From assembly GCA_020850355.1 (NCBI GenBank), contig JADZEX010000047.1, positions 1-59,623 of the forward strand: 59,623 nucleotides of DNA. The letters are read 5' to 3'. Within the stretch, counting starts at the first letter, position 1; every line of letters begins with the position of its first letter. Shown here in pieces: positions 36,046 through 44,703 of the stretch. The position numbers and the translations under genes are program-made. The notes beneath the pieces were generated by a model. That model saw only the letters and a list, made by a program, of their open reading frames with translations. It was not told where the DNA came from and did not search any database. The DNA comes from Fimbriimonadaceae bacterium (lineage in GTDB: Bacteria > Armatimonadota > UBA10988).

Positions 36046-37477
36046 CCTCAGTGCTACCGCTGCCGCCGAGCATCAGGAGCTGCGCGACCTGCGTGGCGAC
36101 TACGCTGAGCGGTACGGCTTCCACGATACTCGGGACAGCGTTTTTGAGACCGAGCGCGGCCTCACCGAGCGCGTCGTGCGGACCATTTCGGAGCAGAAGA
36201 ACGAGCCGGCCTGGATGCTCGAGAAGCGCCTGGAGGGCCTGCGCCACTTCCACGAGCGGCCGATGCCGCAGTGGGGCGGCGACCTCACTGGGATCGACTT
36301 CGACTCGATTGTCTACTATGCCCGGCCGTCGGAGCGTAGCGAGACCTCCTGGGACGAGGTGCCCGACGACATCAAGAACACCTTCGACAAGCTGGGGATC
36401 CCCGAGGCCGAGCGCAAGTCGCTGATTGGCGGCGTCGGCGCGCAGTACGACAGCGAGGTGGTCTACCACTCGCTGCGCAAGCAGTGGGAAGACCTCGGCG
36501 TGCTGTTCCTGTCGCCCGAAGAGGCGCTGGCGAACCACCCCGAGCTGGTGCAGGAGCACTTCGGGACCATCATCCCGTACAACGACAACAAGTTTGCGGC
36601 GCTGAACACCGCGGTCTGGTCGGGCGGTTCGTTCATCTACGTCCCGCCGGGCGTCCAGGTGGACATCCCGCTGCAGGCCTACTTCCGGATCAACAGCCAG
36701 AACGTCGGGCAGTTCGAGCGGACCATGATCATCGTCGACGAGGGCGCCTTCGTCCACTACGTCGAGGGCTGCACGGCGCCGATCTACAGCAAGGACAGCC
36801 TGCATTCGGCGGTCGTCGAGATTGTCATCAAGCGCGGCGGGCGCTGCCGTTACACGACCATCCAGAACTGGTCGAACAACGTCTACAACCTGGTCACCAA
36901 GCGCGCCGTAGCCTACGCCGACGCGACGATGGAGTGGGTCGACGGCAACCTCGGGTCGAAGCTGACGATGAAGTACCCCGCGGTCTACCTGGTCGAGCCC
37001 GGCGCCCACGGTGAGATCCTCTCGATCGCCTTTGCCGGACGCGGGCAGCATCAGGACGCTGGCGGCAAGGTGGTCCACGCCGCGCCGCAGACGACCAGCC
37101 GGATCATCAGCAAGTCGATCAGCAAAGACGGCGGACGCAGCAGTTACCGCGGCCTGGTGAAGGTCTACGAGAACTGCCTCGGGGTCCGCTCGAATGTCGT
37201 CTGCGACGCGCTGCTGCTCGATCCGCAGTCGCGGTCGGACACCTACCCCTACATGGAGGTGGCCGAGCAGCAGGTCGATATCGGCCACGAGGCGACCGTC
37301 TCGCGGGTCGGCGAGGAGCAGCTCTTCTACCTGATGAGCCGCGGCCTGACCGAAGACCAGGCGATGGGGATGATCGTCAACGGCTTCATCGAGCCGATCG
37401 TCAAGGAACTGCCGATGGAGTACGCGGTCGAGATGAACCGCCTGATCCAGTTGCAGATGGAAGGCTCGATCGGCTAG
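36029..37477 (+). CDS. sufB: Fe-S cluster assembly protein SufB
   Basis: 482-residue scaffold subunit where the cluster is built. It has the typical beta-helix core: [57 protein letters not shown], the [13 protein letters not shown] segment, and the C-terminal [24 protein letters not shown] 36029 overlaps the end of sufC by 17 nt. Length is normal. It is the largest gene of the operon and is followed 30 bp later by sufD. Confidence 0.98.
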   Translation: MAQSTDLSATAAAEHQELRDLRGDYAERYGFHDTRDSVFETERGLTERVVRTISEQKNEPAWMLEKRLEGLRHFHERPMPQWGGDLTGIDFDSIVYYARPSERSETSWDEVPDDIKNTFDKLGIPEAERKSLIGGVGAQYDSEVVYHSLRKQWEDLGVLFLSPEEALANHPELVQEHFGTIIPYNDNKFAALNTAVWSGGSFIYVPPGVQVDIPLQAYFRINSQNVGQFERTMIIVDEGAFVHYVEGCTAPIYSKDSLHSAVVEIVIKRGGRCRYTTIQNWSNNVYNLVTKRAVAYADATMEWVDGNLGSKLTMKYPAVYLVEPGAHGEILSIAFAGRGQHQDAGGKVVHAAPQTTSRIISKSISKDGGRSSYRGLVKVYENCLGVRSNVVCDALLLDPQSRSDTYPYMEVAEQQVDIGHEATVSRVGEEQLFYLMSRGLTEDQAMGMIVNGFIEPIVKELPMEYAVEMNRLIQLQMEGSIG

Positions 37478-37507
37478 CGCGGCGAGCGACCGAGGACGGA
37501 GGACGTG

Positions 37508-38797
37508 ATGAGTGCAGCCACCGGTTTCACGGTGGACCAGGTCCGCGCGCTGGCAGCCCGCCACGACGAGCCCGCCTGGCTGCTGGAGCAGCGGCTGGCG
37601 GCGTTCGAGGCCTGGCAGGCGGCGCCCTACCCGAGCTCGCAGGACGAAGACTGGCGGCGCAGCGACTTCCGCCACCTCGACCTGGAGCGCGGCCTGCCGC
37701 TGGTGACTCCCAACGGCGGTGCCCACCCGCGCCCCGACGCGGCCGACGCGGCCGGCTTCCTGAGCTTCTGCGACGGCCAGCTCGCCGCCCAGCGCCTGGC
37801 GCCGGAGCTCGAGGCGGCGGGCGTCGTGCTCTGTCCGCTGCACACCGCGCTGCGGACCCACGGCGACCTGATCCGCGATAGCCTGATGACGCGCTGCGTG
37901 CCGGTCGACGAAGACCCCTTCACGCGGCTGCACGCCGCGCTCTGGACCGCCGGCACGTTCCTCTACGTCCCCGACGGTGTCACCGTCCCGGCGCCGCTGC
38001 TGTCGGCCGTGCAACTGAGCCACGGGGGTGTCGCGGCGCTGCACCACACGCTGGTGATCGCCGGCAGCGGCGCCCAGGTGGAGGTCGTCGAGGAGTCCAG
38101 CGGCGGCAGCGCCGACCGCACGCTCTCGGTGCCGGTCGTCGAAGTCCTCGCCGGCAGCGGCTCACAGGTCGGCTTCAGTGCCATCCAGACCTGGCACCAC
38201 GGCGTCACCGAAGTGGCCCACCGCCGCGTCTGGACCGGGCGCGATGCGCAGGTGCGGCTGACCGTCGGCAGCCTCGGTTGTCAGATGGTCAAGAGCTTCG
38301 TCGGCGCCGTGCTGGCCGGCGAGGGTGGCAGCGCCAAGCTGGCGGGGATCTACTTCCCCGAGGGCGGGCAGCACCTCGACTACACGACCATGCAGGACCA
38401 CCGCGTGCCGCACTGCACCAGCGAGTTGCTCTTCAAGGGCGCGCTCTACGACCGTGCCCAGGCGATCTTCCGCGGTGTCGTGCGGGTGCGGCCCGAGGCA
38501 CAACAGACCGACGCCTACCAGACCAACAACAACCTGCTGCTGGGCCAGGAAGCACGCGCCGACTCGATGCCGGTCCTCGAGATTGAGGCCGACGACGTCA
38601 AGTGCAGCCACGGCGCGACGCTGGCGCACCTTAACGACGAGGATCTCTTCTACCTGCGCAGCCGCGGCCTCGAGAGTGGGACCGCCCAGCGGATGGTGAT
38701 CGCCGGGTTCTTTGAGCCAGTGCTGACGACCATCCCACTGACCAGCCTGCGCGAGCAGTTGCAGCAAGCCGTGCGCGAACGGATTGCGCAGCACTGA
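37508..38797 (+). CDS. sufD: Fe-S cluster assembly protein SufD
   Basis: 429-residue partner of SufB in the SufBC2D complex. It shares the SufBD fold: SSQDEDWRRSDFRHLD at the N-terminus, TFLYVPDGVTVPAPLL, the DHRVPHCTSELLFKGALYDRA segment, TNNNLLLGQEARADSMPVLEIEADDVKCSHGAT, and DLFYLRSRGL. ATG 37508 has GGAGGA 4 nt upstream. The cysteine desulfurase gene sufS, usually next in suf operons, is not present. Confidence 0.97.
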   Translation: MSAATGFTVDQVRALAARHDEPAWLLEQRLAAFEAWQAAPYPSSQDEDWRRSDFRHLDLERGLPLVTPNGGAHPRPDAADAAGFLSFCDGQLAAQRLAPELEAAGVVLCPLHTALRTHGDLIRDSLMTRCVPVDEDPFTRLHAALWTAGTFLYVPDGVTVPAPLLSAVQLSHGGVAALHHTLVIAGSGAQVEVVEESSGGSADRTLSVPVVEVLAGSGSQVGFSAIQTWHHGVTEVAHRRVWTGRDAQVRLTVGSLGCQMVKSFVGAVLAGEGGSAKLAGIYFPEGGQHLDYTTMQDHRVPHCTSELLFKGALYDRAQAIFRGVVRVRPEAQQTDAYQTNNNLLLGQEARADSMPVLEIEADDVKCSHGATLAHLNDEDLFYLRSRGLESGTAQRMVIAGFFEPVLTTIPLTSLREQLQQAVRERIAQH

Positions 38798-38847
38798 CGG
38801 CAGGGCGGCGGGGGCAGCAGGCGAAACAACGGCCGGGAGAGTCAGCC

Positions 38848-39156
38848 GTGGCGGAGTTGGTGCGAGTCGCCGCGTGGGGCGACATTCCGGAGGGCGGCAC
38901 GCTGCGAGTGCACGCCGACCAGCGCTGGATCTGCCTCTACAAGGTGGCCGGCGAGGTCTACGCGACAGCCGACGAGTGCAGCCACGCGGTGGCCTCGCTG
39001 GCCGACGGGAAGGTCACCGGCCACACCGTGGAGTGTCCGCGGCACGGCGCGAAGTTCGACATTCGGACCGGCAAACAGCTCTGTTTCCCGGCGGTGACCC
39101 CGGTCCGGCGCTACGCAGTGGTCGTGACGGGCGACGAGGTCAGCTTGCAGGTGTGA
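38848..39156 (+). CDS. Rieske-type [2Fe-2S] ferredoxin
   Basis: 102 residues with the Rieske motif C44-x-H46 (DECSHAVAS) and C63-x2-H66 (VECPRHGAKFD), as in dioxygenase-type ferredoxins. It lies 50 bp after sufD, as in other suf operons that end in a Rieske ferredoxin and where it may supply electrons for cluster assembly. GTG 38848 has GGGAGA upstream. The last 17 nt overlap the converging SpoIID-like gene. Confidence 0.92.
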   Translation: MAELVRVAAWGDIPEGGTLRVHADQRWICLYKVAGEVYATADECSHAVASLADGKVTGHTVECPRHGAKFDIRTGKQLCFPAVTPVRRYAVVVTGDEVSLQV

Positions 39157-40324
39157 CCGCGGGAGCCGGGCCGAGCGTCGCGTCGGGGTAGTAGTGGTGC
39201 AGAATCTCGGCCGCGCTGCGCCCCTGCTGCGCCAGGGCGACCGCGCCCATTTGGCAGAGCCCCACCCCATGCCCCCAGCCGCCGCCGCGCACGACGAGGG
39301 TCTCGGCGCTGCTGTCGAGTACGAACAGCGTGCTCTTGAGGCCCTCGCCAAACGGTCCGAAGAGCCACCGGATGCTGTCGCCGCGGACCGTCGCCAGACC
39401 GCTGCTGCCGCGCACCTCCAGCTCGCTGACCCGCCCGGAGGGCCCGCGGCGGGCGACCCGCAGGTCGGTCACCGGACCCACCCGCGCCCGCGGCTGGAGC
39501 GCGGCCAGGCGGCCCTGCACCAACTGCCGGGCGGTCGCCCAGGGCCAGGTGACGGTCCAACGGTGGCTGCTCTCGGCGGCGCACAGCCCGCGGCGGCCGG
39601 CCAGGAGTTGGCGCACGCCAGCCTCGTCGGCCGGGCCCAGCACGCGGCCGGGCTCGTCGAAGCCGACGGCCAGCCCGGCGAGGCGGCCGCCCCAGGCCTC
39701 CGCCGCGTCGGCCGCGACGCCGCCGCAAGAATGGCCGTAGACCGCGTTCAGCGGTTGGCCCGCGCGCAGCAGCACCTGACCGGCCGTGGCTGCGACGGCG
39801 GCGTCCGCAGCGGGCTCCTCGGCGGCCACTCCGCCGTACGCCTGCGTGCCGGGCAGGTCAAAGTCGTAGGGCTGCTGCGGCCGGCGCCGCGCCAGCGCCA
39901 GGCTACGTGCAGCGATCGCCTGCACCTGCCGCACCGTCGGCGAGCCGTCCAACTCCAGCGGCACCACCCCGCGCAGGTAGCTCTCCAGGTCGACCTGGTT
40001 GATCACGACCAGCCGCGAGCCACTCGCTCGGAGCAGCAGGCTGCCGCGCCAGGCCCGCCGACTGACCGCGGCTCGCGGCCGACTGCGCAGTTCGACCTCG
40101 ACGGGCTGCCCCGCCGCACCGTGCACCAGCAACTCGGTGGCCGGTGCCAGCCCGACCGCGCTGACCAGGCCATCGCGGGCCTCCAAGGTCACTGCCGCGG
40201 TGATCGCCGGGCCGTCAGCCAACTGCGCCGGCGGGTGGACCACCAGCTCGGCGGCGCCGCCCTGGAGCAACACCCGCAAGCCGGGCGGCGCCAGGGCCAG
40301 CAGCGCCAGCAGCGCCAGCGTCAC
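39140..40324 (-). CDS. Exported SpoIID/LytB-domain protein
   Basis: 394 residues. The N-terminal hydrophobic segment MTLALLALLALAPPGL acts as a signal peptide. The SpoIID core is present: NQVDLESYLRGVVPLEL, VQAIAARSLALARR, the catalytic-type tract NAVYGHSCGGVAADAAEAWGG, and the end motif GGGWGHGVGLCQMGAVALAQQG. SpoIID proteins are lytic transglycosylases acting on denuded peptidoglycan; homologues occur in many non-sporulating phyla, so sporulation is not implied. It overlaps the DUF1844-like gene by 4 nt and is probably in its operon. Confidence 0.9.
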   Translation of the reverse strand: MTLALLALLALAPPGLRVLLQGGAAELVVHPPAQLADGPAITAAVTLEARDGLVSAVGLAPATELLVHGAAGQPVEVELRSRPRAAVSRRAWRGSLLLRASGSRLVVINQVDLESYLRGVVPLELDGSPTVRQVQAIAARSLALARRRPQQPYDFDLPGTQAYGGVAAEEPAADAAVAATAGQVLLRAGQPLNAVYGHSCGGVAADAAEAWGGRLAGLAVGFDEPGRVLGPADEAGVRQLLAGRRGLCAAESSHRWTVTWPWATARQLVQGRLAALQPRARVGPVTDLRVARRGPSGRVSELEVRGSSGLATVRGDSIRWLFGPFGEGLKSTLFVLDSSAETLVVRGGGWGHGVGLCQMGAVALAQQGRSAAEILHHYYPDATLGPAPAVTPAS

Positions 40325-41109
40325 CCGACGATGCCGCCGCCGCCGGAGGCCTGCACGAAGGCCAGCCGAAGCTGGCTGACGAAGGCGTGCAGCTCGCTGG
40401 CCGCGCCCTGCAGCTCGGCTTCCTCGCTCTCGGCGACTTCGGCGCGGAAGCGCTCGAAGAAGCGCTCGGCAACGTCGATGCAGAACCGCACCTTGCGGAT
40501 CTCGGCCAGCCGCGTCTGCGGCGGCTGTTGCAGCAACTGCGCCGCGACGCTGCCAAACTGCACGATGAAGCTCTGATAGATCGCCAGTACGGTCTGCCCG
40601 TCGACCTTGTCCTCGCTGATCAAGGTGTCGATCAGCGACTGCGCCGCTTCGATGGCGAACTCGGCCTGGGCCATGTCGGTGGTCACCAGCCGCGTCGTCG
40701 GGTGCGCCATCAGCCCCAGGTTGGCGATCGCCCAGACCATCATCTCGGTGGTCAGCGCCTGGCAGTACTCGTAGATGTTCTGCGGCGCGCGCTGCCCGCC
40801 GGCCGCGCCCTCGGCGTCGTCGTCCGCGGCGTCCTCGCCGTCGTCGGCCACCACCTCACGCAGCCGCTGCGCCTGTTGACTGCGCCGCGCCTGGTCGGCC
40901 CCGCCCAGCGCGCCGCCCCCGGCAGCCCGCGTGGTGGTCCGCGGCCGCGGCTTCTCGGCGGCCTGCGGCGGCTCCGGCGGCGGTGGTGGCGGCGGGGGTG
41001 GTGGTGCCGGGGCGTCCTCGACCTCGCGCAGCTCCCCTTCCAGGTTGACTCGACGACGGTCGCGGACCGTGATCTTGAACTCTTCCTCTTCGCGGCGGTC
41101 GTCCGGCAT
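40321..41109 (-). CDS. DUF1844-like protein with acidic and proline-rich N-terminus
   Basis: 262 residues. The N-terminal 110 are disordered and charged, with a ten-Pro run (APPPPPPPPPPEPP). The C-terminal part is helical: ALTTEMMVWAIANLGLMAHPTTRLVTTDMAQAEFAIEAAQSLIDTL resembles the DUF1844 domain, whose function is unknown. There is no signal peptide or membrane helix. It has a clear promoter (TTGCCG-N17-TACTCT) upstream and is coupled to the SpoIID gene. DUF1844 is an assignment from memory of the pattern. Confidence 0.72.
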   Translation of the reverse strand: MPDDRREEEEFKITVRDRRRVNLEGELREVEDAPAPPPPPPPPPPEPPQAAEKPRPRTTTRAAGGGALGGADQARRSQQAQRLREVVADDGEDAADDDAEGAAGGQRAPQNIYEYCQALTTEMMVWAIANLGLMAHPTTRLVTTDMAQAEFAIEAAQSLIDTLISEDKVDGQTVLAIYQSFIVQFGSVAAQLLQQPPQTRLAEIRKVRFCIDVAERFFERFRAEVAESEEAELQGAASELHAFVSQLRLAFVQASGGGGIVG

Positions 41110-41132
41110 CAGGCACTCCTCGCAATACGTTC

Positions 41133-41161
41133 AGAGTAAGGCAGACTGCCGCCGGCGGCAA
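41133..41161 (-). promoter_or_regulatory. Putative promoter of the DUF1844-SpoIID operon
   Basis: Minus-strand TTGCCG (41161-41156), a 17-bp spacer and TACTCT (41138-41133). A perfect 14-bp palindrome TGCCGCCGGCGGCA at 41147-41160 overlaps the -35 box and could be a regulatory site. Confidence 0.55.
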
Positions 41162-41194
41162 GACGGAGGTGGGGGGTCGGCGGCGGGCGATCCG

Positions 41195-41710
41195 TTAGCC
41201 GGACCGTCCGGCGCGGCGTAGCTTGTCCCAGCGGGCACCCAACGTGCGGTGCTGTTCAGGCGGAGCACCCGCGGCGAGCCACTCGATGGCGTGCTCAGAC
41301 GGTTCGGTCGGATTGACCCAGATCAATGCTGCCAGCTCGGGGTTACCATCCACGGCCTGCGACCAGGCGTTCCGGGCTCGCTCGTCACAGGACACGACCC
41401 GCCAGTCGGCGGTGATCGCAGCTTCGACGAGGTGGCGGTCGGGCAGGTCGGCGACGGCTTCGCCAGCGACCACCGCCCGCGACTTGCTGCGGCGCTGCAT
41501 CGCCATCCGCCAAGTGCTCGCATAGAGGCTCGGGCTGCGGTCCCACTCCGCCAGCAAGTCCAGCGTGTAGACCGCGCGGTGACAGATTCGACGTACGGCC
41601 TCGAGGAACTCACGACAGGCGACGGACCGCTCGGCGGTGGTCGCCGCGCCACCCGCCGCCCGCAGCACGTCGGCGTCGATCACCAGCCAGACTCTGTCCT
41701 CAGTCGGCAT
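41195..41710 (-). CDS. PIN-like nuclease domain protein
   Basis: 171 residues with the layout of a PIN domain: a first strand VWLVIDADVL with Asp12 (and Asp14), a helix region with Glu34/Glu37, then DLPDRHLVEAAITADWRVVSCDERA with Asp91 and Asp109 as the later acidic residues. PIN domains are Mg-dependent RNases or flap-type nucleases, common in toxin systems. It overlaps the preceding ATPase gene by 11 nt, so they are translated together. There is no adjacent antitoxin-like small gene, and the partner is the ATPase. A perfect 15-bp palindrome lies at its 3' end. Confidence 0.7.
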   Translation of the reverse strand: MPTEDRVWLVIDADVLRAAGGAATTAERSVACREFLEAVRRICHRAVYTLDLLAEWDRSPSLYASTWRMAMQRRSKSRAVVAGEAVADLPDRHLVEAAITADWRVVSCDERARNAWSQAVDGNPELAALIWVNPTEPSEHAIEWLAAGAPPEQHRTLGARWDKLRRAGRSG

Positions 41711-43040
41711 GGAGCCTGGCCAGTCGCCGGCGCTGCGCGGCGTCCAGGTAGGCGCTCTGGGCGGCCAGGCTGACCTCGCCGAAGTCCTCTGGCGAATCCC
41801 CGAAGCTCCCCGCGTCGTCCACCTCGCGCGACGTCACCGTGCTCAGCCCCGTCGCCGGATCGCGCTGGAACCAGTGTAGGATGGCGTCTTCGGTAGCCAG
41901 CCGGCCCGCGGCCACCGCCGTCAGGAGGCCGGTCAGCAACAGGTCGCTGTGGGTCTCGGCGATCACCCGCACCCCGCGGTTGGCGGCGTCGACCAGCAGG
42001 CTCGCCAGGGCCACCTGCGCCCGCGGATGCAGGTGCAGCTCGGGCTGTTCCAGGTAAACGGTCTGCCCCGGCTCCGCCGCCAGCAGCGCCACCACCACCG
42101 GCAGAACCTGCGAGACGCCGAAGCCGACATCGGCGATGTTCACATCGTCGCCATCGAGACCGTGCAGGGAGGTACGTGCGACCCGCAGCTCGATGGAGGT
42201 CCCTTCGCGTCTCCGGACCGTCAGCCCGGAATGCAGCCCCAGGCTGCGTAGGTTCTCGTCTAGCAAGCGCATCCGTTCGGGGTCATCGCGCCAGGAGTGG
42301 ACCACGCTGCCTGCGTAGTGGTCGTACCTCCCAGGACAGCCGCTGTCGATGGCCAGCAGTGGGTAGGTCCGCTGATCGTGATAGCGAACGGCCGGGATGT
42401 GCATTGGAGCGGTAAGCAGGTCCTCGGTGATGCTGCCGAGGACCCAGTGGCCTTGCGCCTCAGGGTCTTCAACCTCGATTCGGAGCAGAGCCCGCGCTCG
42501 TCGGATGGCGAACCGCCCGCGAACGACTTCAGGGAACCCGGCTGCGTCCACGATCCGAATGCGCTGCAGAGCCTCCGAGAGTTCGCGCGGGTCCATGCCA
42601 GCGCGCAGCACCCAGGACTGCTTGGTCGGGAGCGTGAAACGACTCGAGAGAACCAAGCCACCTTCGGCGCCCGCCTCGTAGAAGTGCTGTAGTGTCGCCG
42701 AGGTGAAACGCAGGATGACAGCGAACTGGCCCGTTCCTCTCGACGACCCTTCCCGGGTTGGCAGTTGCATCGCCGAGCCGACTCTGCAGTTCGGCCCGTC
42801 CAGCAGCAACGGGCCGCCATCGACGCCGGCCTCCTGCGTCTGCTTCAGCAGCAGCAGCGGCTGCATGATGCTCGACTTGCCGGAGCTGTTGGCCCCGGCC
42901 AGGATGGTCAGCGGGCGGACGGCGATCTCGGTCGGGGCCAGGAACGACTTGAAGCCCTCGACCGCGATGCTGGTCAAGGCGTTGAGCGGGCTCGCTTCGT
43001 CGCTTTCACGCGCCGTGGGTGGTGCCTCGGGTTCAGCCAT
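41700..43040 (-). CDS. AAA/ABC-type ATPase, DUF3696-like (OLD/RloA-type)
   Basis: 446 residues. The ATPase core resembles RecF/SMC-type enzymes: Walker A GANSSGKSS (49-57), a signature-like loop VGFGVSQVLPVV (305-316), Walker B TVYLEQPELHLHP (327-339) and the switch His in AETHSD (His364). A large insertion separates Walker A from the rest (about 70-295). The C-terminal tail EVDDAGSFGDSPEDFGE recalls DUF3696. There is no TOPRIM domain, so the nuclease part may be the PIN-like protein encoded next. I placed the start at ATG 43040 (GGAGGGG 3 nt upstream). An extended -10 box TGC-TAGACT lies 20 nt upstream. Confidence 0.85.
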   Translation of the reverse strand: MAEPEAPPTARESDEASPLNALTSIAVEGFKSFLAPTEIAVRPLTILAGANSSGKSSIMQPLLLLKQTQEAGVDGGPLLLDGPNCRVGSAMQLPTREGSSRGTGQFAVILRFTSATLQHFYEAGAEGGLVLSSRFTLPTKQSWVLRAGMDPRELSEALQRIRIVDAAGFPEVVRGRFAIRRARALLRIEVEDPEAQGHWVLGSITEDLLTAPMHIPAVRYHDQRTYPLLAIDSGCPGRYDHYAGSVVHSWRDDPERMRLLDENLRSLGLHSGLTVRRREGTSIELRVARTSLHGLDGDDVNIADVGFGVSQVLPVVVALLAAEPGQTVYLEQPELHLHPRAQVALASLLVDAANRGVRVIAETHSDLLLTGLLTAVAAGRLATEDAILHWFQRDPATGLSTVTSREVDDAGSFGDSPEDFGEVSLAAQSAYLDAAQRRRLARLHAD

Positions 43041-43060
43041 CGGCCCCTCCGTACACCCCC

Positions 43061-43069
43061 AGTCTAGCA
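43061..43069 (-). promoter_or_regulatory. Putative extended -10 promoter of the ATPase-PIN pair
   Basis: Minus-strand TGC-TAGACT (43069-43061); the -35 region is weak. Transcription would start near 43054, giving a leader of about 14 nt. The same nonamer serves the phosphorelay gene at 9662-9670. Confidence 0.45.
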
Positions 43070-43134
43070 CATCGCCCCAGCGCCCGGCAGGCGGGCCAGG
43101 CGGCGCGCCGAAGTGCGTCTGCGGAGTACTGCCG

Positions 43135-44703
43135 ATGCTGACCCTGCCCCTCGCCGCCCTGGCGCTGACGGCCGCGGGTGCTGACTTGGAGGCCCTGGTG
43201 CGGACGCCGCCGCCGGTCAACTATGCGCCGGGCGCGGAGTATCGGCCGGAGGCGCGGAAGTACCAGGGCATCGCCAGCCTCGAGCGGGCGCCTGGCGGGC
43301 GGTTGTGGGCCGTCTGGTACGCCGGTCCGGTGCATGAAGACAAAGACAACTACGTCGTCGGCGTCACCAGCGGCGATGGCGGCGCGACCTGGAGCGACCT
43401 GCAGTTCGTGATCGACCCCGACGGCGCGGGGCCGGTGCGAGCCTCGGACCCGTGCCCCTGGCTCGACCCGCAGGGGCGGCTGTGGCTGTTCTTCTTCCAG
43501 AACGCCGCCGGCAGCCTGCCCGCGCTGTTCGCGATGACCTGCGACGACCCCGACAGCGCGCAGCCCCACTGGAGCGCGCCGCGCTACCTCCACGACGGCA
43601 TCCTGATGTGCAAGCCGATCGTCGACCGGCACAGCGACTGGCTGCTGCCGACCGCGATCTGGCACCGCGCCGGGAGCTGCCGGCTGGTCGCCAGCAGCGA
43701 CCAGGGGCAGACCTGGCAGCTCCGCGGCACGGCGACGGTGCCCCGGCCCGCCGACCGCGACTGCGACGAGCCGATGCTGGTCGAGCGCCGCGACGGCTCG
43801 CTCTGGATGCTGGTGCGCACGAAGTACGGCCTCGGTGAGACGATCTCGACCGACCGCGGGCAGACCTGGACGGAGGTCACGCCCACGGCGCTGGCCCATG
43901 CCACCTCGCGGTTCTTCCTGCGGCGGCTGCGCTCGGGCAACCTGCTCTTGGTGAAGCACGGCCCGCTGACCGTGCGGACCGGCCGGACGCACCTCACGGC
44001 CTACCTCAGCCGCGACGACGGCGCGACCTGGGAAGGTGGGCTGCTGCTGGACGAGCGCGCCACGGTGAGTTACCCCGACGGCTGCGAGGCACCCGACGGC
44101 ACGGTGCGGATCATCTACGACTGGAATCGGGCCGACGAGAAGCAGATCCTGCTGGCCACCTGCACCGAGGCCGACGTGCTGGCCGGACGCGACGTCAGTG
44201 GCCGGGTGCGGCTGCGGGGGCTGATCAACCAGGCCACCGGCGTCAACCCGAAGCCCTGGCTGCGCGACGGGCGCTTCCTGGGCCTGCGCCCGAACTCTGC
44301 CGGACAGCCGTTGGCGACCGGGCCCGCGGCCGGTCTGGTTGATGAGACCCGGCCAGTGGTCGCTGGCGAGCGGGTCTTCACCGACCGCGACTACCGTTTC
44401 GAAGCGTTGCCGCCCGCGCTGGGTACCCGCCGCTTCGTCTGCGGCAGCATCGCCGGCAGTCAGGTGGTTTGTCAGACCGCGGGTCTGGCGCTGCTGTTGA
44501 CACCCCAGGCGGACCGCAATGCCGACAGCCTGGCCGGCGAGCTGTTGGCGCAGGGCTGGCAGTTGGTGGCACTGCCCGAGTTCGTCCTGTTCCGCGGCGC
44601 CGACGGCGGCCTGCACGGGGGCAATGTGGTCTCGGTCTACCAGCGGGAGCTCCGGGCTGGCGAGACGGTGACCCTCGGCAAGTGGGGCGTGCTGGTTTAC
44701 TAA
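43135..44703 (+). CDS. Exported sialidase-like Asp-box protein
   Basis: 522 residues with a short signal peptide (MLTLPLAALALTAAGA). A sialidase-like propeller has four Asp boxes: SGDGGATWSDL, SSDQGQTWQLR, STDRGQTWTEV and SRDDGATWEGG. It has the segments RADEKQILLATCTEAD and SYPDGCEAPDGTVRIIYDWN at the propeller end, and a C-terminal domain of about 130 residues of unclear type. It may act on sialylated or similar glycans; a true sialidase Arg triad cannot be confirmed by eye. ATG 43135 has GCGGAG 8 nt upstream. It converges on the heparinase gene with a 4-nt overlap. Confidence 0.83.
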   Translation: MLTLPLAALALTAAGADLEALVRTPPPVNYAPGAEYRPEARKYQGIASLERAPGGRLWAVWYAGPVHEDKDNYVVGVTSGDGGATWSDLQFVIDPDGAGPVRASDPCPWLDPQGRLWLFFFQNAAGSLPALFAMTCDDPDSAQPHWSAPRYLHDGILMCKPIVDRHSDWLLPTAIWHRAGSCRLVASSDQGQTWQLRGTATVPRPADRDCDEPMLVERRDGSLWMLVRTKYGLGETISTDRGQTWTEVTPTALAHATSRFFLRRLRSGNLLLVKHGPLTVRTGRTHLTAYLSRDDGATWEGGLLLDERATVSYPDGCEAPDGTVRIIYDWNRADEKQILLATCTEADVLAGRDVSGRVRLRGLINQATGVNPKPWLRDGRFLGLRPNSAGQPLATGPAAGLVDETRPVVAGERVFTDRDYRFEALPPALGTRRFVCGSIAGSQVVCQTAGLALLLTPQADRNADSLAGELLAQGWQLVALPEFVLFRGADGGLHGGNVVSVYQRELRAGETVTLGKWGVLVY

